Positions 32,796 through 44,389 of a stretch of 64,000 nt of DNA are shown here, in pieces; the first letter of the stretch is position 1; each line of letters begins with the position of its first letter. The stretch covers positions 1,028,723,066 to 1,028,787,065 of the forward strand of contig NC_090446.1 of NCBI RefSeq assembly GCF_031143425.1, in the 5' to 3' direction. The DNA comes from Pleurodeles waltl. Taxonomy: Eukaryota > Chordata > Amphibia > Caudata > Salamandridae. The notes under the pieces are model-generated. The model had not been told where the DNA came from. It made no database searches and saw nothing but the letters and a program-made list of their open reading frames with translations. A program made the translations under genes and the position numbers.

Positions 32796-35700
32796 TTTGA
32801 GAAAGTAGCCTCTTTCTAGCATGGTTACCCCCACTTTTGGCCTGTTTGTGAGTGTGTGTCAGTGTGTTTTTACTGTGTCACTGGGATCCTGCTAGCCAGG
32901 ACACCAGTGCTCAAAGATAAGAACCTATATGTCAGTGTGTTTTGCCTGTCTCACTGGGATACTGCTAGCCAGGACCCCAGTGCTCATAGTTTGTGGCCTA
33001 ATGTATGTGTTATCAGTAGTGCTTGACTGTGTAACTGAGGCTTTGCTAATCACAACCTCAGTGCTTATGCTCTCTCTTCTTTTAAATTTGTCACTGTAGG
33101 CTAGAGACTTCATTTACCAATTTCAATTAGCACACTGGACCCCCTTATAAGTCCCTGGTATATGGTACCTAGGTACCCAGGGCATTGGGGTTCCAGGAGA
33201 TCCACATGGGCTGCAGCATTTCTTTTGCCACCCATAGAGAGCTCAGACAAACCCTTGCACAGGCCTGCCATTGCAGCCTGCGTGAAATAACGCACACATC
33301 ATTTCACAGCCATTTTCACTGTACTTATGTAACTTATAAGTCACCTATATGTCTAACCTTCACTTGCTGAACATTAGGTGCAAAGTTCCTAAGTGTGAGG
33401 GCACCCTTGCAAACGTGCCCCCACATAGGCCAGGGCCATTTCCCGGGACTTTGTGAGTGCGGGGACGCCATTACACACGTGCACTACATATAGGTCAATA
33501 CCTATATGTAGCTTCACAATAGTAACTGTGAATATGGCCATGTAATATGTGTAAGATCATGGAATTGTCCCCCCATTCGAAATATGGTATTGGGGAGCCA
33601 ATTCCATGCATCCTAGGGGCTCCAGCATGCACCCCCAGTACTGCCAAACCAGCTCTCTGAGGCTTGCACTGCAGCTACAGCTGCTGCCACCTCACAGACA
33701 GGGTTCTGCCCTCCTGGGGTGTGGGCAGCCCAGTCCCAGGAACGCAGAACAAAGCATTTCCTCTGAGAGCAGGGTGTTACACCTTCTCCCTTTGGAAATA
33801 GGTGTTACAGGCTGGGGAGGGGTAGCCTCCCCCAGCCTCTGGAAATGCTTTGAAGTGTACAGATGGTGCCCTCCTTCCATAAGCCAGTCTACACCGGTTC
33901 AGGGACCCCTTGTCCCCTGCTGTGGTGCACAACTGGACAAAGGAAAGGGGAGTGACCACTCCCCTGTCCATCACCACCCTAGGGGTGGTGCCCAGAGCTC
34001 CTTCAGTGTGTCCCAGACTTCAGCCATTTTGCTTTGCAAGGTGTGGGGGCACTCTGGAGGGCTCTGAGTTGCCAGCGCCAGCAGGTGACTTCAGAGACCC
34101 CTCCTGATAGGTCCATACCTGATAAGGTAGCCAATCCCCCTCTCAGGGCTATTTAGGGTCTCTCCTGTGGGTTCTCTTCAGATTCTGCTTGCAAGTTTCC
34201 TTCAGGAATCCTCTGCAACTACTTCATCATCTTCTGACCTCGGATCAACCACAGCCTGATCCAGGAACCGCTGTAACAGCAACAAAGTATCCATAAGGAA
34301 TACTTTTCCTCTGCAACTTCAGCTCCAGCCAACAACTGCAACAGTTTCCAGAGAGTGCATGCTCTGGGGACTCCCTGTATTCATCCTGCACCAGAAGGAC
34401 TGAAGAAATCTCCTGTGGCGTGGCGGAGTAACTCCCTTGCTCCAGCAGGCACCTTCTAAGACGACGACCAGTACCCTTGGACTCCTCTCATGGCAACAAG
34501 CATGCTCCTAAGGACACAGAGGTTGGACCCCATCGAAATAGACTGTCCTGAGGTTCTGCTGACGCAATTTGGAAGATGTAAGACCTTGCGTTCCCTGACA
34601 GCGACAGTACCCCTGTGCACTGTGTCTTCTTCACCTCCTAAGGCCTCTGTGCACTATTTGCAAAATTCCTTCATGCACAGACTGGCCCAGGTCTCCAACA
34701 CTCCATCCTGTGATGCTCAACTCACTGAGTTGTCCTCCGGCGGCGTGGGACCTTCCTTTGTTGTGGTGAACCTACCACATTTTGTGCCATCTTTGTCCCT
34801 GTGTCCTGGGACTTCCGTGGGTGCTGTCTAGCATCCTGAGGGCTGTCTAATGTGCTGAGAGCCCCCTCTTCCTCCTCCCTCAGAGTTGAGGCCCCCAGGT
34901 CCCTTCTGGGCCCAGCCAGTGGCATTTTGATGCAAAACGCACTTTTGTCATAGCCAAGGCTTGTTGGCGACTTCCAGCATGAAATCACATCTGCATCCAT
35001 CTTCACATCGCAGGACATCCTATGCATCATGCAGGAACCCATTGGCATCTTCCTATGGTGCATTCCTGCAGTCTTTGACTAACTGGGGACTCCTTTTGCA
35101 CCCTCTCCTGGGGTGGCAGGGGCTCCTATCCTTCCTGGAACTTCTTTCGACTTCTGGACTTTGTCCCCGTCTTTTGCAGGTCTTCAGGTCCAGAAATCCA
35201 GCAGTTGTTGTTTGCAGACTTGGTTGGTTACTGCTAAATCCCACTCACGAGGTGTAGTGTGCCCTAAGGAAACTTGCAGTATTTTACTCCTGCTTTTCTG
35301 GGCTCTGGGGTGGGATAATTTAATTACCTTTACTGTATTCTTACTCTCCCAGCTATTCTGCACACACTACACTTGTCAAGGGGGGAATTTGTGGTTTGCA
35401 TTCCACTTTCTTAGTATATGGTTTGTGTTGCCCCGGACCTATTTTCTCCCATTGCATTCTAACGCATTTCCTACTGTTCGCACTGTTCTATGACTATTTA
35501 CTGTCTAATTTTGGTGTCTAGTTTGTATATTGTGTATAGTACTTACCTCCAGAAAGAGTATTGCCTGTAAGATATTTTTGGTACTGTGTCACCCAAAAAA
35601 ATACCATTATTTTTGGTAACACTGAATATTGTCTTTACTTGTGTATAAGTACTGTGTGACTATAAGTGGTATTGCATGAGCTTTGCATGCCTCCTAGTTC

Positions 35701-35840
35701 AGCCTAAGCTGCTCTGCTATAGCTACCTCTATCAGCCTAAGGTGCTAGAACACTGCTACTTCATTAATAAGGGATAACTGGACCTGGTATAAGGTGTAAG
35801 TACCCAAGGTACCCACTACAAACCAGGCCAGCCTCCTACA
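32796..35840 (+). mobile_element. Solo LTR, family B (3,045 bp)
   Basis: GCAAC flanks both sides (32791-32795 and 35841-35845). The left end is a mutated TG start (TTTGAGAAAGTAGCC) and the right end is GGCCAGCCTCCTACA. The first 500 bp contain several imperfect repeats of ctgctagccaggac and cagtgctcat. I recall this sequence type as a very abundant salamander LTR; that recollection is not checked. No internal retroviral genes flank it. Frames such as 33606-34067 are fortuitous. Confidence 0.85.
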
Positions 35841-35845
35841 GCAAC

Positions 35846-36830
35846 ACACGTGCAACTCTTAAAATAATCACAGCAGCTGAATTATAATAATCAAAGAAAA
35901 CACAGTACATCAACAATTAATATATATATAGTGACTATGTATATTTATGCATGCACACAGTAAAGCTAGATATTGAGAATTAAAAAAGCATCACCATGGA
36001 GCTCGACTCCAACATCATCCTTTGTCTGCCAACATCAAGCTGTGGAACCCGTGACAGCTCAGACAGGAGAGGAATAACCTCAATAGGATTACTCTGAGCA
36101 ACGCATCCACCCTCAGAAATGAGTTCCTTCTCCCCAGCATCAAGCTTCCCCACCTTACATACTTTAAACAAACTTAAGAGGAAGGTTCTAGAAACCCCAC
36201 TCCTGTCAAGTAAGTTGTGTAATTCAAGCGCTGCTAGAGACTGGCCAAATCCCAAAGTGTATTTCCAAGACCAAGCTGTATCCTTCTCTAACATAAACAT
36301 TCTCAGCCTTGTACAAGCTTTTCAAGGTTTCATCCCCCACATTATGTTCCCTTCCTGGGTGAGAAAAGCAAAAACATGTTAACTGGCTGTGCGCTGAAAA
36401 ATACCTGTGCCACCAATGTGACGGCGTTTGAAGCTAAGCTAAGCACAAAATAGAGTCAGTGGTCAAGATGGAGTCGGTGGTTAAATACAGCTAGCATTAC
36501 AGGGACATATACCCCGTTTGCCTCTGGGCACAAGAAGCCCTGGGGAGCATTGAAGAAATACTAATTTCTCTGCAGTTGGGAGAAGTCTGCAAAATACATT
36601 TATTCAAAAGTTTCAGTGACCTGCAATAAAATAGAGCTGGCCTCCCCAGCATTCACCACACAGAAGAGCTCTCCCAGGGATTAATGGGATACACAGACCA
36701 ATCTGTCCTAAAACAGCCTCTATGGAATGAAAAAGTCACATGGACGTTCCAATACAATGGGAAGTACAGCTGCCACACTTCTCTTTGCTTAAGTTAGCAA
36801 TTACCCAAGAGTAGTATTATTCCCCTCTTA
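35846..36830. other. No gene recognised
   Basis: An AT-rich stretch with a ta microsatellite near 35920-35932. The 106-codon minus frame at 35980-36300 has no recognisable domain. Confidence 0.5.
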
Positions 36831-37486
36831 TGCTCCCCAGGTAGTCCAACAGCCCCATTAATGCCACCCTTGCGGTCAGGTTGATATGTCCGACCATCTC
36901 TCTAGAAAGGGTTTTGGCTAAAAAGCTCCAGTATCCTGGCAATGCAAGGGCACAGCCATGTCATATTAAAGAAATCTGCATCCAGGTTGGCTCACGGGAA
37001 GCACTTGGGTTCAGGAAGTCTACCAACATGCCTCAGGTGTTGGGCTGTAATATAAGTTATGTGTAAGTAGCACAGCTGAATTATCCAGAGAACTACTCCA
37101 GTTTCACAGCGGCCAATGCATTCTTCCCTCCAGCTACATCATTTAGGGGTTCCACACAGCCCTCTCATTTCAGCTTCAGTGGTGCAAACATGGGTAGTGC
37201 ATTGTTTGTTATTGATCGGTTTATCATAGACACTCGCCCAAGACCACTGGAGGCTAGTTGGGCCTGCAGTGGGCTATACTTTGGTATATCAGAATGCTTT
37301 GATGTATGACATGCCACTCTATGCAAAATCTGTAAGTATTTGTGGAATTGAGTGCATACGAGCTTGAAAAGCTTTGGTAGTTCAGCAAAGGTTTTTATCT
37401 GGGATCCTGCCCCAACAGCCCCAGGGTCATAATCCCAATCAAAACGCATCGCCCAAATTCCAGCATCTGTGAAGTATTGTTGAACC

Positions 37487-38172
37487 TCGGCAACACCCCG
37501 TCCGCCTGGGACGACTCCTGGTGGCCCACGGCCCTCGGCACCGCACCGACCCCCGCAGACCACGCCCGCAACCTCGGCTTCATCTTGGACCCTCTTCTCA
37601 CCATGACCAAGCAAGTCAACGCCGTGTCCTCCGCCTGCTTCCTCACTCTCCGCATGCTCCGCAAGATCTTCCGCTGGATCCCCGCCGACACCAGAAAAAC
37701 CGTGACCCACGCCCTTGTCACGAGTCGCCTGGACTACGGCAACACCCTCTACGCCGGGACCACCGCCAAACTCCAAAACCGCCTGCAACGCATCCAAAAC
37801 GCCTCGGCCCGCCTCATCCTCGACGTACCCCGCAACAGCCACATCTCCGCACACCTGAGACACCTGCATTGGCTCCCAGTCAGCAAAAGGATCACCTTCC
37901 GTCTTCTCACCCACGCACACAAAGCCCTCCACAACAAGGGACCGGAATACCTCAACAGACGCCTCAGCTTCTACGTCCCCACCCGCCCCCTCCGCTCCGC
38001 TGGCCTCGCACTTGCTGCCGTCCCTCGCACCCGCCGATCCACGGCGGGTGGGAGATCTTTCTCCTTCCTGGCGGCCAAGACCTGGAACTCCCTCCCCACC
38101 AGCCTCAGGACCACCCAGGACCACTCCGCTTTCCGGAGACTCCTAAAGACTTGGCTGTTCGAGCAGAGATAA
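37487..38172 (+). CDS. C-terminal part of an L2/CR1-clade reverse transcriptase (partial)
   Basis: The frame begins inside the thumb region and shows the typical C-terminal landmarks in order: NLGFILDPLLTMTKQVN, HALVTSRLDYGNTLYAG, LQRIQNASARLI, LHWLPVSKRITFRLL, a Pro/Arg-rich RPLRSAGLAL block, then GGRSFSFLAAKTWNSLP and a final LLKTWLFEQR. It stops with TAA at 38170-38172. The frame is intact over its whole length, so insertion is recent compared with other elements here. The endonuclease and catalytic RT core are missing through 5' truncation, so the product is non-functional. The long minus-strand frame over the same bases is its shadow. Confidence 0.88.
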
Positions 38173-38256
38173 CCCCCCCTTTCCCCCCTAGCGCCTTGAG
38201 ACCCGCACGGGTGAGTAGCGCGCTTTATAAATGTTAATGATTTGATTTGATTTTAT
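37487..38256 (+). mobile_element. 5'-truncated L2-type LINE with flanking target duplication
   Basis: The insert holds the last 220 codons of the LINE open frame, a short 3' UTR and a gatttgatttgatttt tail. TTGAACC occurs at 37480-37486 and again at 38257-38263, as expected for target-primed reverse transcription. The GC content is far above that of the surroundings, in keeping with a younger insertion. Confidence 0.85.
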
Positions 38257-39439
38257 TTGAACCAGCTGCCATGGCATCTAAGGGTTTGCTCTGTCAGATT
38301 CCTATCCCATTCTGTAATCTGGGTGCTGTCCACCAACTAGGGAGCCCGTCTCACATACTTTCTGGGAATTGAGCTGGGATGTGAATGCCATATAAGAAGT
38401 GTATCACATTATCTAGGCCCAGTAGGGCCAATCATGCTCAGTAGGCATGATTGCTCCACCCACCAGTCAGCCAGTCATTAATGACCAGGATTTGTGAGGA
38501 CCAGTAGTAAATCTGCACATCCGTTTTCCTCATCGCACCCTTATTTGTCAACTGCATACATATATCCCAGACGATGAGCGGGGTCCGGCCTACCAATAAA
38601 AAGAACAGATTAACGCAGTGAAATGGACAAACCAAGCACTGGGGATTGTGAGTGGAAAGTTTTGCACCAACTATAGGTATCAGGAAGCAGCATCTTTTTA
38701 AATAGCGTGACTCACCCTATTAAGTGCAACGGAGGTCTGACCCATTTCTCCTTATCTTATTGAGAAGGGACGTAAGCTTAAAATTCCACATAAGTTAAGG
38801 GAACACTAATATAATACCCATTTAATATTTAAAACTCATACATCTGATTAGGGGCCAGACACTTGGGGGTTGGCCAGGTAAAGTACAATATCATCCACAT
38901 ATAGGGCTATCCTGTCTTTCATCCCAAGCTCAAGTTGGATATGCAGTGTCCCAAGGGTGCTTTCAAGATTCAAGATTCGGGTCTCATGTCTGTGATCTGG
39001 CTATATTGCCTTTTCAGCCTATTTGTGTGTGATCTGGTCGCCCCCCCCCCCCCCCCAATTGTGGCCTTGCTAGCAGTCCACAATTTCCCCATAGAAGCAC
39101 TGAGCCCATATTCATCTGAAAGTATGTTTCGTCCTGTAAATGGTCGGTGAACTGGTCATCCAGCAGACACCAGGCATTCAGGTACCACACAGGCCTTCTA
39201 TGCTGCACTGGTGACCGAAAGTGAAGGATAACTGAGGAGTGTATGGAAATCTGAAAAGCAAACATATAGAGGTGCTCCTAACAATGTAACACGTGATCAA
39301 GTGAATACATAGTGCACAGGTACTATACAAGGTGCAAATATGTACATATATGGATGGAACACACAGCACTTGAAATGAGTGTTGGAATCCTCATTCAAAT
39401 TTTTTTAAAAACAGTCCAATGAAAGAGTTGTTGATGTTT

Positions 39440-39492
39440 CGATTCACATAACACAATGACTTAGACATGAGTCATCATCAGGACGAAAATAT
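39440..39492 (-). ncRNA. Degenerate hammerhead-like motif (Penelope-associated type)
   Basis: The minus strand contains CTGATGA, then an imperfectly pairing segment (gactcatg against gtgaatc), then GAAAC. These are the two invariant cores of a hammerhead ribozyme separated by stem II. Hammerhead motifs are known in Penelope-like elements, and one such element lies at 50-52 kb. Stems I and III are not convincingly closed, so activity is doubtful. Confidence 0.35.
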
Positions 39493-39991
39493 TTGCAGTA
39501 TACATGTGAGGATGGAAAAAATCATTTATCAATCATTTTATAAAGGACAAAAGAACCTGTTGCATTAACGAGCCTTTATGTGTGATGTAATCTACTGGTG
39601 AAAATAACTTATCAACTGAGGTAAGTCACCATCCTCGTCTGAAGATCCCTGTGCTAGGGCATAATTCCCTAAATGCTATGGCATTGACTAAGTCCCATAA
39701 GTGGTGCATCAAACACTTGCACAAGCCCGAGTTGCTAATGGAAAGACCACAGGTCTATTATCAAATAGTCATTCCGATAAGGCTGTGAAGAGACAGAAAT
39801 ACATCCTTGTATTAGCGTTCATAGGGTAACATTCAAAATGTGACAAGTTAAGTAAAGTAGTATTGCCAACATGTGAGTGATAACATCTATGAACAAAGGG
39901 CAGCGTATTGCTAACCCTATGATCCGCTTGAAGGGGCACTCTTGAGACCAAAAGGAGTGCTGTTTTCTAAAAACCCGGGATTGTATACATA

Positions 39992-40012
39992 TTGTATTGT
40001 ATTGTATTGTAA
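39992..40012. repeat. TATTG pentanucleotide repeat
   Basis: About four units of tattg. Confidence 0.85.
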
Positions 40013-40147
40013 TCATATACAACAATTAAATCTAAAGGTACCTATCAAAATTGGCCACCATAATCCATAAAGTTGCTAAGGCACGTGTAAGACAAGTACT
40101 GGTGGTTAAAAAAGTGCAGAATAGCCACTGTGATCACTACTCTCATT

Positions 40148-40297
40148 CAGTGCTTTAAATGGGCCGGTACTCTCCGGTACTGAGTACTTTTTTATTTTGA
40201 GAGGGAGAGTACCGGCATATCTCGGCACTTCTCAGAAACAAGCAGGTACTCTGTTACAGAGTACCTGCACGTCTATTTTTCCATTTAAAGCACTGCT
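40148..40297. mobile_element. hAT-like non-autonomous element, 150 bp
   Basis: The flanks carry CTCTCATT at 40140-40147 and 40298-40305, an exact 8-bp duplication. The ends are perfect 15-bp inverted repeats CAGTGCTTTAAATGG. Inside are short palindromes around ggtactctccggtactgagt and gtactctgttacagagtac. hAT assignment rests on duplication length and the CAGTG start. Confidence 0.92.
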
Positions 40298-40312
40298 CTC
40301 ATTCCCAAAACA

Positions 40313-40372
40313 CCTGGGGAAAGAAGAGGCCTCATGGATGAAACGCTGCCGACGAGGTTCGACTCACACTAG
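40313..40372 (+). ncRNA. Second degenerate hammerhead-like motif
   Basis: The run ctggggaaagaagaggcc, then atgaaacgctgccgacgag, resembles the CTGANGA...GAAACG layout of Penelope hammerheads but with substitutions in the first core. It is reported only because of the clearer motif 0.9 kb away. Confidence 0.2.
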
Positions 40373-40744
40373 AAAACATGCGGGAGGCTCATTAAAAAAA
40401 TATACAACATTCTCAGAGTCTTTGACACAGCGCATTCCCCGGGGCCATAGGCTGCAATAAATAATGAAAGGCAGCTCATCCAAAAAGGCAACACAGTTGC
40501 CAGAGTTCAAAATAATCATGTATCCGGGAGTACAGGAGCTGCATCAAAGTACTCCTCTCAATGAATGCCCACAGCTATTATCAGCTTGAAACAATGTGGC
40601 AAACAGGCTCACCCTTCCCCAGGAGACCAGCGGTGAGTGTGAAACAGTCGAGAGGCTTGTTTATAACGCGACAATGCCGTGGCCTCAAGCCCGGAGACAG
40701 GTGCTCTGGCCTGTGTAACTTTCAGGACCAAACAAGGATTTGTA

Positions 40745-41085
40745 ATGCAATGGGTCTCGCGTTTGCTTGAGTTAGAGCTATCAATGTTGTAAATTTCTAA
40801 CTGGACTCTTTTTGCCATATACATTCAAAATGAAAAGTAAAACAGTTGACAAAAGCAAGCTGATTCAAAGTGCCACTGCCGCCATGAGCGGGAGCGCGAG
40901 TTATTGGCTCCCGACATGAATGTCTAGAAAGGATGCAGCTGGGATGAAAGGCACCCTGAAACCGGAGGAGGGGCCAGAGCACGCTGTAAAAGGAGGAAGC
41001 GTGACAGAGAATGAATATGGGGGTGGTTAAAAGCTCACAGAGAGATTACAACAGGCTAGAGGCTTGCGCGCTGGACCCTAAAAAT
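40745..41085 (+). repeat. Dispersed repeat R1, copy 1
   Basis: The block from gggtctcgcgtttgcttgag through aaaacagttgac and gctgggatgaaaggc to cacagagagattacaa is present again at 42740-43225 in the same orientation. There is no coding frame. Its class (SINE, LTR piece or satellite-derived) is not clear to me. Confidence 0.85.
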
Positions 41086-41249
41086 TGCTGGCAATTTCAA
41101 GTTTGTTAGATAACTTAGAAGTTCTGTCTGTGGTAAGAGTTATTCATGTAGGGAGGGGGCGAGACAGGGGTGGATAGAGATTGGTACCTGCACCCTGGAG
41201 GTGCATAGATAAGAGTACCAAGTCTCTCTGGGAACTTTCAGGGAGTGAG

Positions 41250-41400
41250 ATATGTCCGTAATGGTCTAATTATTTATATAGTGCCTCAGATGCCTGTTTC
41301 TCAGCACTCCCAGTTTTGACAGTTGAGAACTGACACTCAGGCAGATTAGGTGATTCGCCACGAGCACACAAAACAGTCAAGTATATCTTTGCTTATATGT
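41250..41400 (+). repeat. Possible L2/MIR-like 3' remnant
   Basis: The words tatttatatagtgcctcag and gcagattaggtgattcgcc resemble the conserved tail of L2/MIR-type retroposons. The match is short and diverged. Confidence 0.3.
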
Positions 41401-42214
41401 CAGTCTCTTTATGTAGAGCCTAACCACATGTTTTGACACAGTTCTCAGCACTCCCTGTGTTGATAGGGCCCTACCTGCTCCAAGCTCAGGTATTATGCGT
41501 CATAAGCCATTGTTATGTTATGTTTTACTGGGAATTTGCATGACAAACTTCCCAAAGGTATCTAGGCGCTATGGCTGAAGGAAGGGTTAGTAAAACAAGT
41601 GAGTCACAAAGGAAAAGATAAGCTATTAGGCATTTTGTAAAAAGCAGGAGAGATTAAAATTTGCATCCTGATACTTTATTATTTTCTCGTTTAAAGATGG
41701 GAAGCCACATGCCCTAAAATTGGAAAGGAAAAAATCCCAGGACTGGGCAAGCAGCTTTCCTCTGACACAGGACTCCTTGAGAGCTATGGGAAGGGGGGAA
41801 TATGAACATGTGGGTGGGAAGCCTTTTGCTGAAGGTCGGGTGGGTTTAATCCAAGTGGATGCTATCAGGGGCGGAGATTGGTCAGAGAGGACCGTCGCAA
41901 GATTTGGTAAAGAGCACAGTGTGCAAGATTGACATCTAGGCACTTGTAGCTGAGCTCATGTCGGGCCTGTGACACTTTTCTGACAGAATAGCTTGTGAAA
42001 TGTCCATGTGAACATACTCTATCCACCCATCGCCCCACAGGGGCAGCGCTTTCAGAACATGTTAAGTTGTTGTGCGCACGCGATGACAGGCATGAGCATC
42101 ATTCCTAGGTCGGGGCAAGCTAGGATAATGTTCTGCACCGTGCAGATCAAGCCCTCCACATGCAGCTGTCCAGTCACATCTTGTGCGTGGTACATATGTT
42201 GGCGGGTCAAACTG

Positions 42215-42475
42215 GACGGCAGCTCAGTAGGTTAATGCACCTCCTGCCTAGATTCACGTCTAGCTTGTCGATCACAGGTTTAAATACCACTGAGCTAGTC
42301 CGGAAAGCTGATGCGCCTTAAGCAGGCATCTGTGCATGATTTACAGGCTCTGGGTTTAAATCCCAGCCTGACAGCTGAGAAGGAAAATGTACCTGCTGCA
42401 GAGCTCTGTGTTCAATCTACAGATCACAGGATCCAACAGCAGCGAAATAACGCAGTAGGTTAATGCACCCAGATC
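42215..42475 (+). repeat. Row of tRNA-like (SINE-like) modules
   Basis: Modules of about 80 bp recur. The first has cagctcagtaggttaatgca (A-box-like) and caggtttaaatacc (B-box-like). The second has ctgggtttaaatcccagcc. The third has gtgttcaatctacag. A fourth begins gcagtaggttaatgcaccc. The layout suggests decayed tRNA-derived SINE units in tandem. None folds into a proper tRNA with intact stems as far as I can see. Confidence 0.5.
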
Positions 42476-42739
42476 TGGGATCTGTTATTTACAGTAGTGA
42501 GAGCAAGTACTATAAAAAAAACTTTATTGTTATTAGTTTGTGTGTGCCACCATGCTGTCAGGCCTTCATGCACATTCAGGACATTGCAGTGTATTTTACT
42601 AGCAGCTGCTGTTATAAAACGCTTTCAGCCACAGTGCTGATGCTGTCCATAAATGTTCAATGGCTGTGTTTCTGAGGAGGGTTTTTACTTAAGCTGCTGG
42701 CTGTACGCTCCGGATGTGCCTAGGTTTGAGTTCTGAAGT

Positions 42740-43225
42740 CCATTATGCAACGGGTCTTGCGTTTGATCGAGTTAGAGCTGTTAGCGTTGCAAATTCCTAA
42801 CGGGACTTTTCTTGCCACATACATTGAAAATAAAAAGTAAAACAGTTGACAGAAGCAAGCCGATTTAAAGCACCACTGCTGCCATGAGCGTGAGCACGAG
42901 AGTTATTGGCTCCCTGCGTGAATGTCTGGAAAGGATCACAGCTGGGATGAAAGGCGATCCGAAACCAGAGGAGGGGCCATCACACGCTGTAACAGGAGGA
43001 AGCGTGACATAGTGTGATGGCCAACGGAAATGTCCACTTAGTTAAAACGCCTGTGGAGGGAACTTAGCACACAAAGGAGGGACATTTCACAAAATGCATC
43101 AATATAAATGCAGCATTTAAGACAAGCACAAAAAAGTATGAATAGCAAGAGTGGGCGTGGTTAAAAGCCCACAGAGAGATTACAAAAAGCTAGAGCACTT
43201 ACGTGCTTGCCCCTAAAAATGTGCA
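42740..43225 (+). repeat. Dispersed repeat R1, copy 2, with an internal insertion
   Basis: It matches copy 1 (40745-41085) closely but has about 120 extra bases (roughly 43010-43145) before the shared cacagagagattaca end. The start-to-start distance is close to 2.0 kb. Confidence 0.85.
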
Positions 43226-43604
43226 TCTGAAGTAACTTTTTTATTCAAAAGAACATGTGTGTGTGATGACATGCACACAATAGACGTGGCAGGAGTGTAG
43301 GCTTATTTTGTATGGTATTTCTGAATTATTTAACCATTATTGAATACTCCATGCCAGTTAAAAATAAAAAGTACCAAAATAAACACCCATAACTGAATAG
43401 TAAGTGCAAGAGGTGTACTTAAGAACATCAAAAGGATATACACTGAGAGAAATATACACTGAAAAACACTGTTTTACTGCCCTCACCATGTCCACTAAAA
43501 ATGAGTCCAGGGGGGTGTGGTACTGTTCTACTCAATTAGTGACCCGAACAATGCCATGTATTAATAACAGTTTCAAAATAAATTATTTAAAAATACAAAC
43601 TCAT
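43226..43604. other. No gene recognised
   Basis: AT-rich spacer between repeat R1 and the gypsy element. Confidence 0.5.
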
Positions 43605-43609
43605 ACGGC

Positions 43610-44267
43610 TGTGGGAGGGCTGGACGGATATATAAATGTGGAGGTTGGGTAGGCTTCTGAATGTTAATGTTTATTTGGGTTATAACAAAAAAATGAATGT
43701 TTTTTTAAAAACAGCATCAGAGGGACATCAGGGCTAGTGTTATTGGTCTGTGGGCTATAATGATTGGTTGCTGTCTTCTTTTCTCTTCAGGAGTCTTCGT
43801 TCAGGATGGAGCTGCTCGGAGTCCACAATGCCTCAACTCTCCTAAGTTGTGATGGCTCTTCAGTGTCCTCTGGTGGCATCCACCACTCCCCGCTCCAGGT
43901 CTCAGGGGTTTTACTCAGACCAGCAGTGTCTTCCAATGCATCTGCTTTGCTGGATGGTTTCTCCCTCGACCGTTCTGCGTCTCCTCCTTCTTCTGACCTT
44001 CTTGTTTCTCTCTCGCTCCCTTTCTGTCCTGCTGCAGCATCCTTTCAGCTCCTCCTTGTCCCAAGGATCAGCTCTCACCTGTAGAGGTTCCGCCTTCTTG
44101 TCCGAAAAGACATTGGTCCTTTGTTAGTTTCATTGTTAATAGGGTTCTTTCTGATTTAACCCTTTCTCACTTTTTATTACAGGTGTTCCGAGTTTGTCAG
44201 CAGTTGGGGATATGGACTCGGGGACATTTGTGAGGTGAGCCGGGTGACTCTAGTCGGCTTTCTCACA
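43610..44267 (-). repeat. 3' LTR of the Gmr1-type element
   Basis: On the minus strand it starts TGTGAGAAAGCCGAC directly after the purine-rich aagggaagaagga and ends CCCTCCCACA. Its last 135 bp (43610-43745) reappear at 49871-50005 upstream of gag, as expected for paired LTRs. Length is about 660 bp. Confidence 0.65.
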
Positions 44268-44389
44268 TCCTTCTTCCCTTACTTTCTTATTAGTAAGAAA
44301 CTGTTCTTGGGGATATCTAGAGAAAAAGGCTGCATTCAACTACTCAGTTCCTTGTCAGTGTAAGGTTTGGAACTGGAATGGTTGTAAGG

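Larger units (their letters stand above)
36840..39100 (-). mobile_element. Decayed L1-like LINE, ORF2 reverse transcriptase to C-terminus
   Basis: On the minus strand near 38935-38855 the translation reads LELGMKDRIALYVDDIVLYL, the catalytic YxDD block of a non-LTR reverse transcriptase of the L1/Tx1 type. Further along, 38735-38650 gives KWVRPPLHLIG and TLFKKMLLP, a thumb-like block. Around 37000-36880 a Cys/Trp-rich end (MTWLCPCIARILELF) resembles the L1 ORF2 C-terminus. Many stops and shifts break it. The L2-type LINE at 37487-38256 was inserted into it later. Confidence 0.6.

Noticed and set aside
34490..35493. Candidate host exons inside LTR-B
   Set aside because: The whole region is explained by a solo LTR with a 5-bp duplication; frames lack domains and splice support.
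37165..38124. 319-codon minus-strand frame
   Set aside because: It lies antisense to the GC-rich L2-type reverse transcriptase frame and has low-complexity Gly/Ala/Glu composition; the plus-strand frame has clear family motifs.
42301..42382. Functional tRNA gene
   Set aside because: A B-box-like word is present but the acceptor and anticodon stems do not close, and similar decayed modules lie on both sides.
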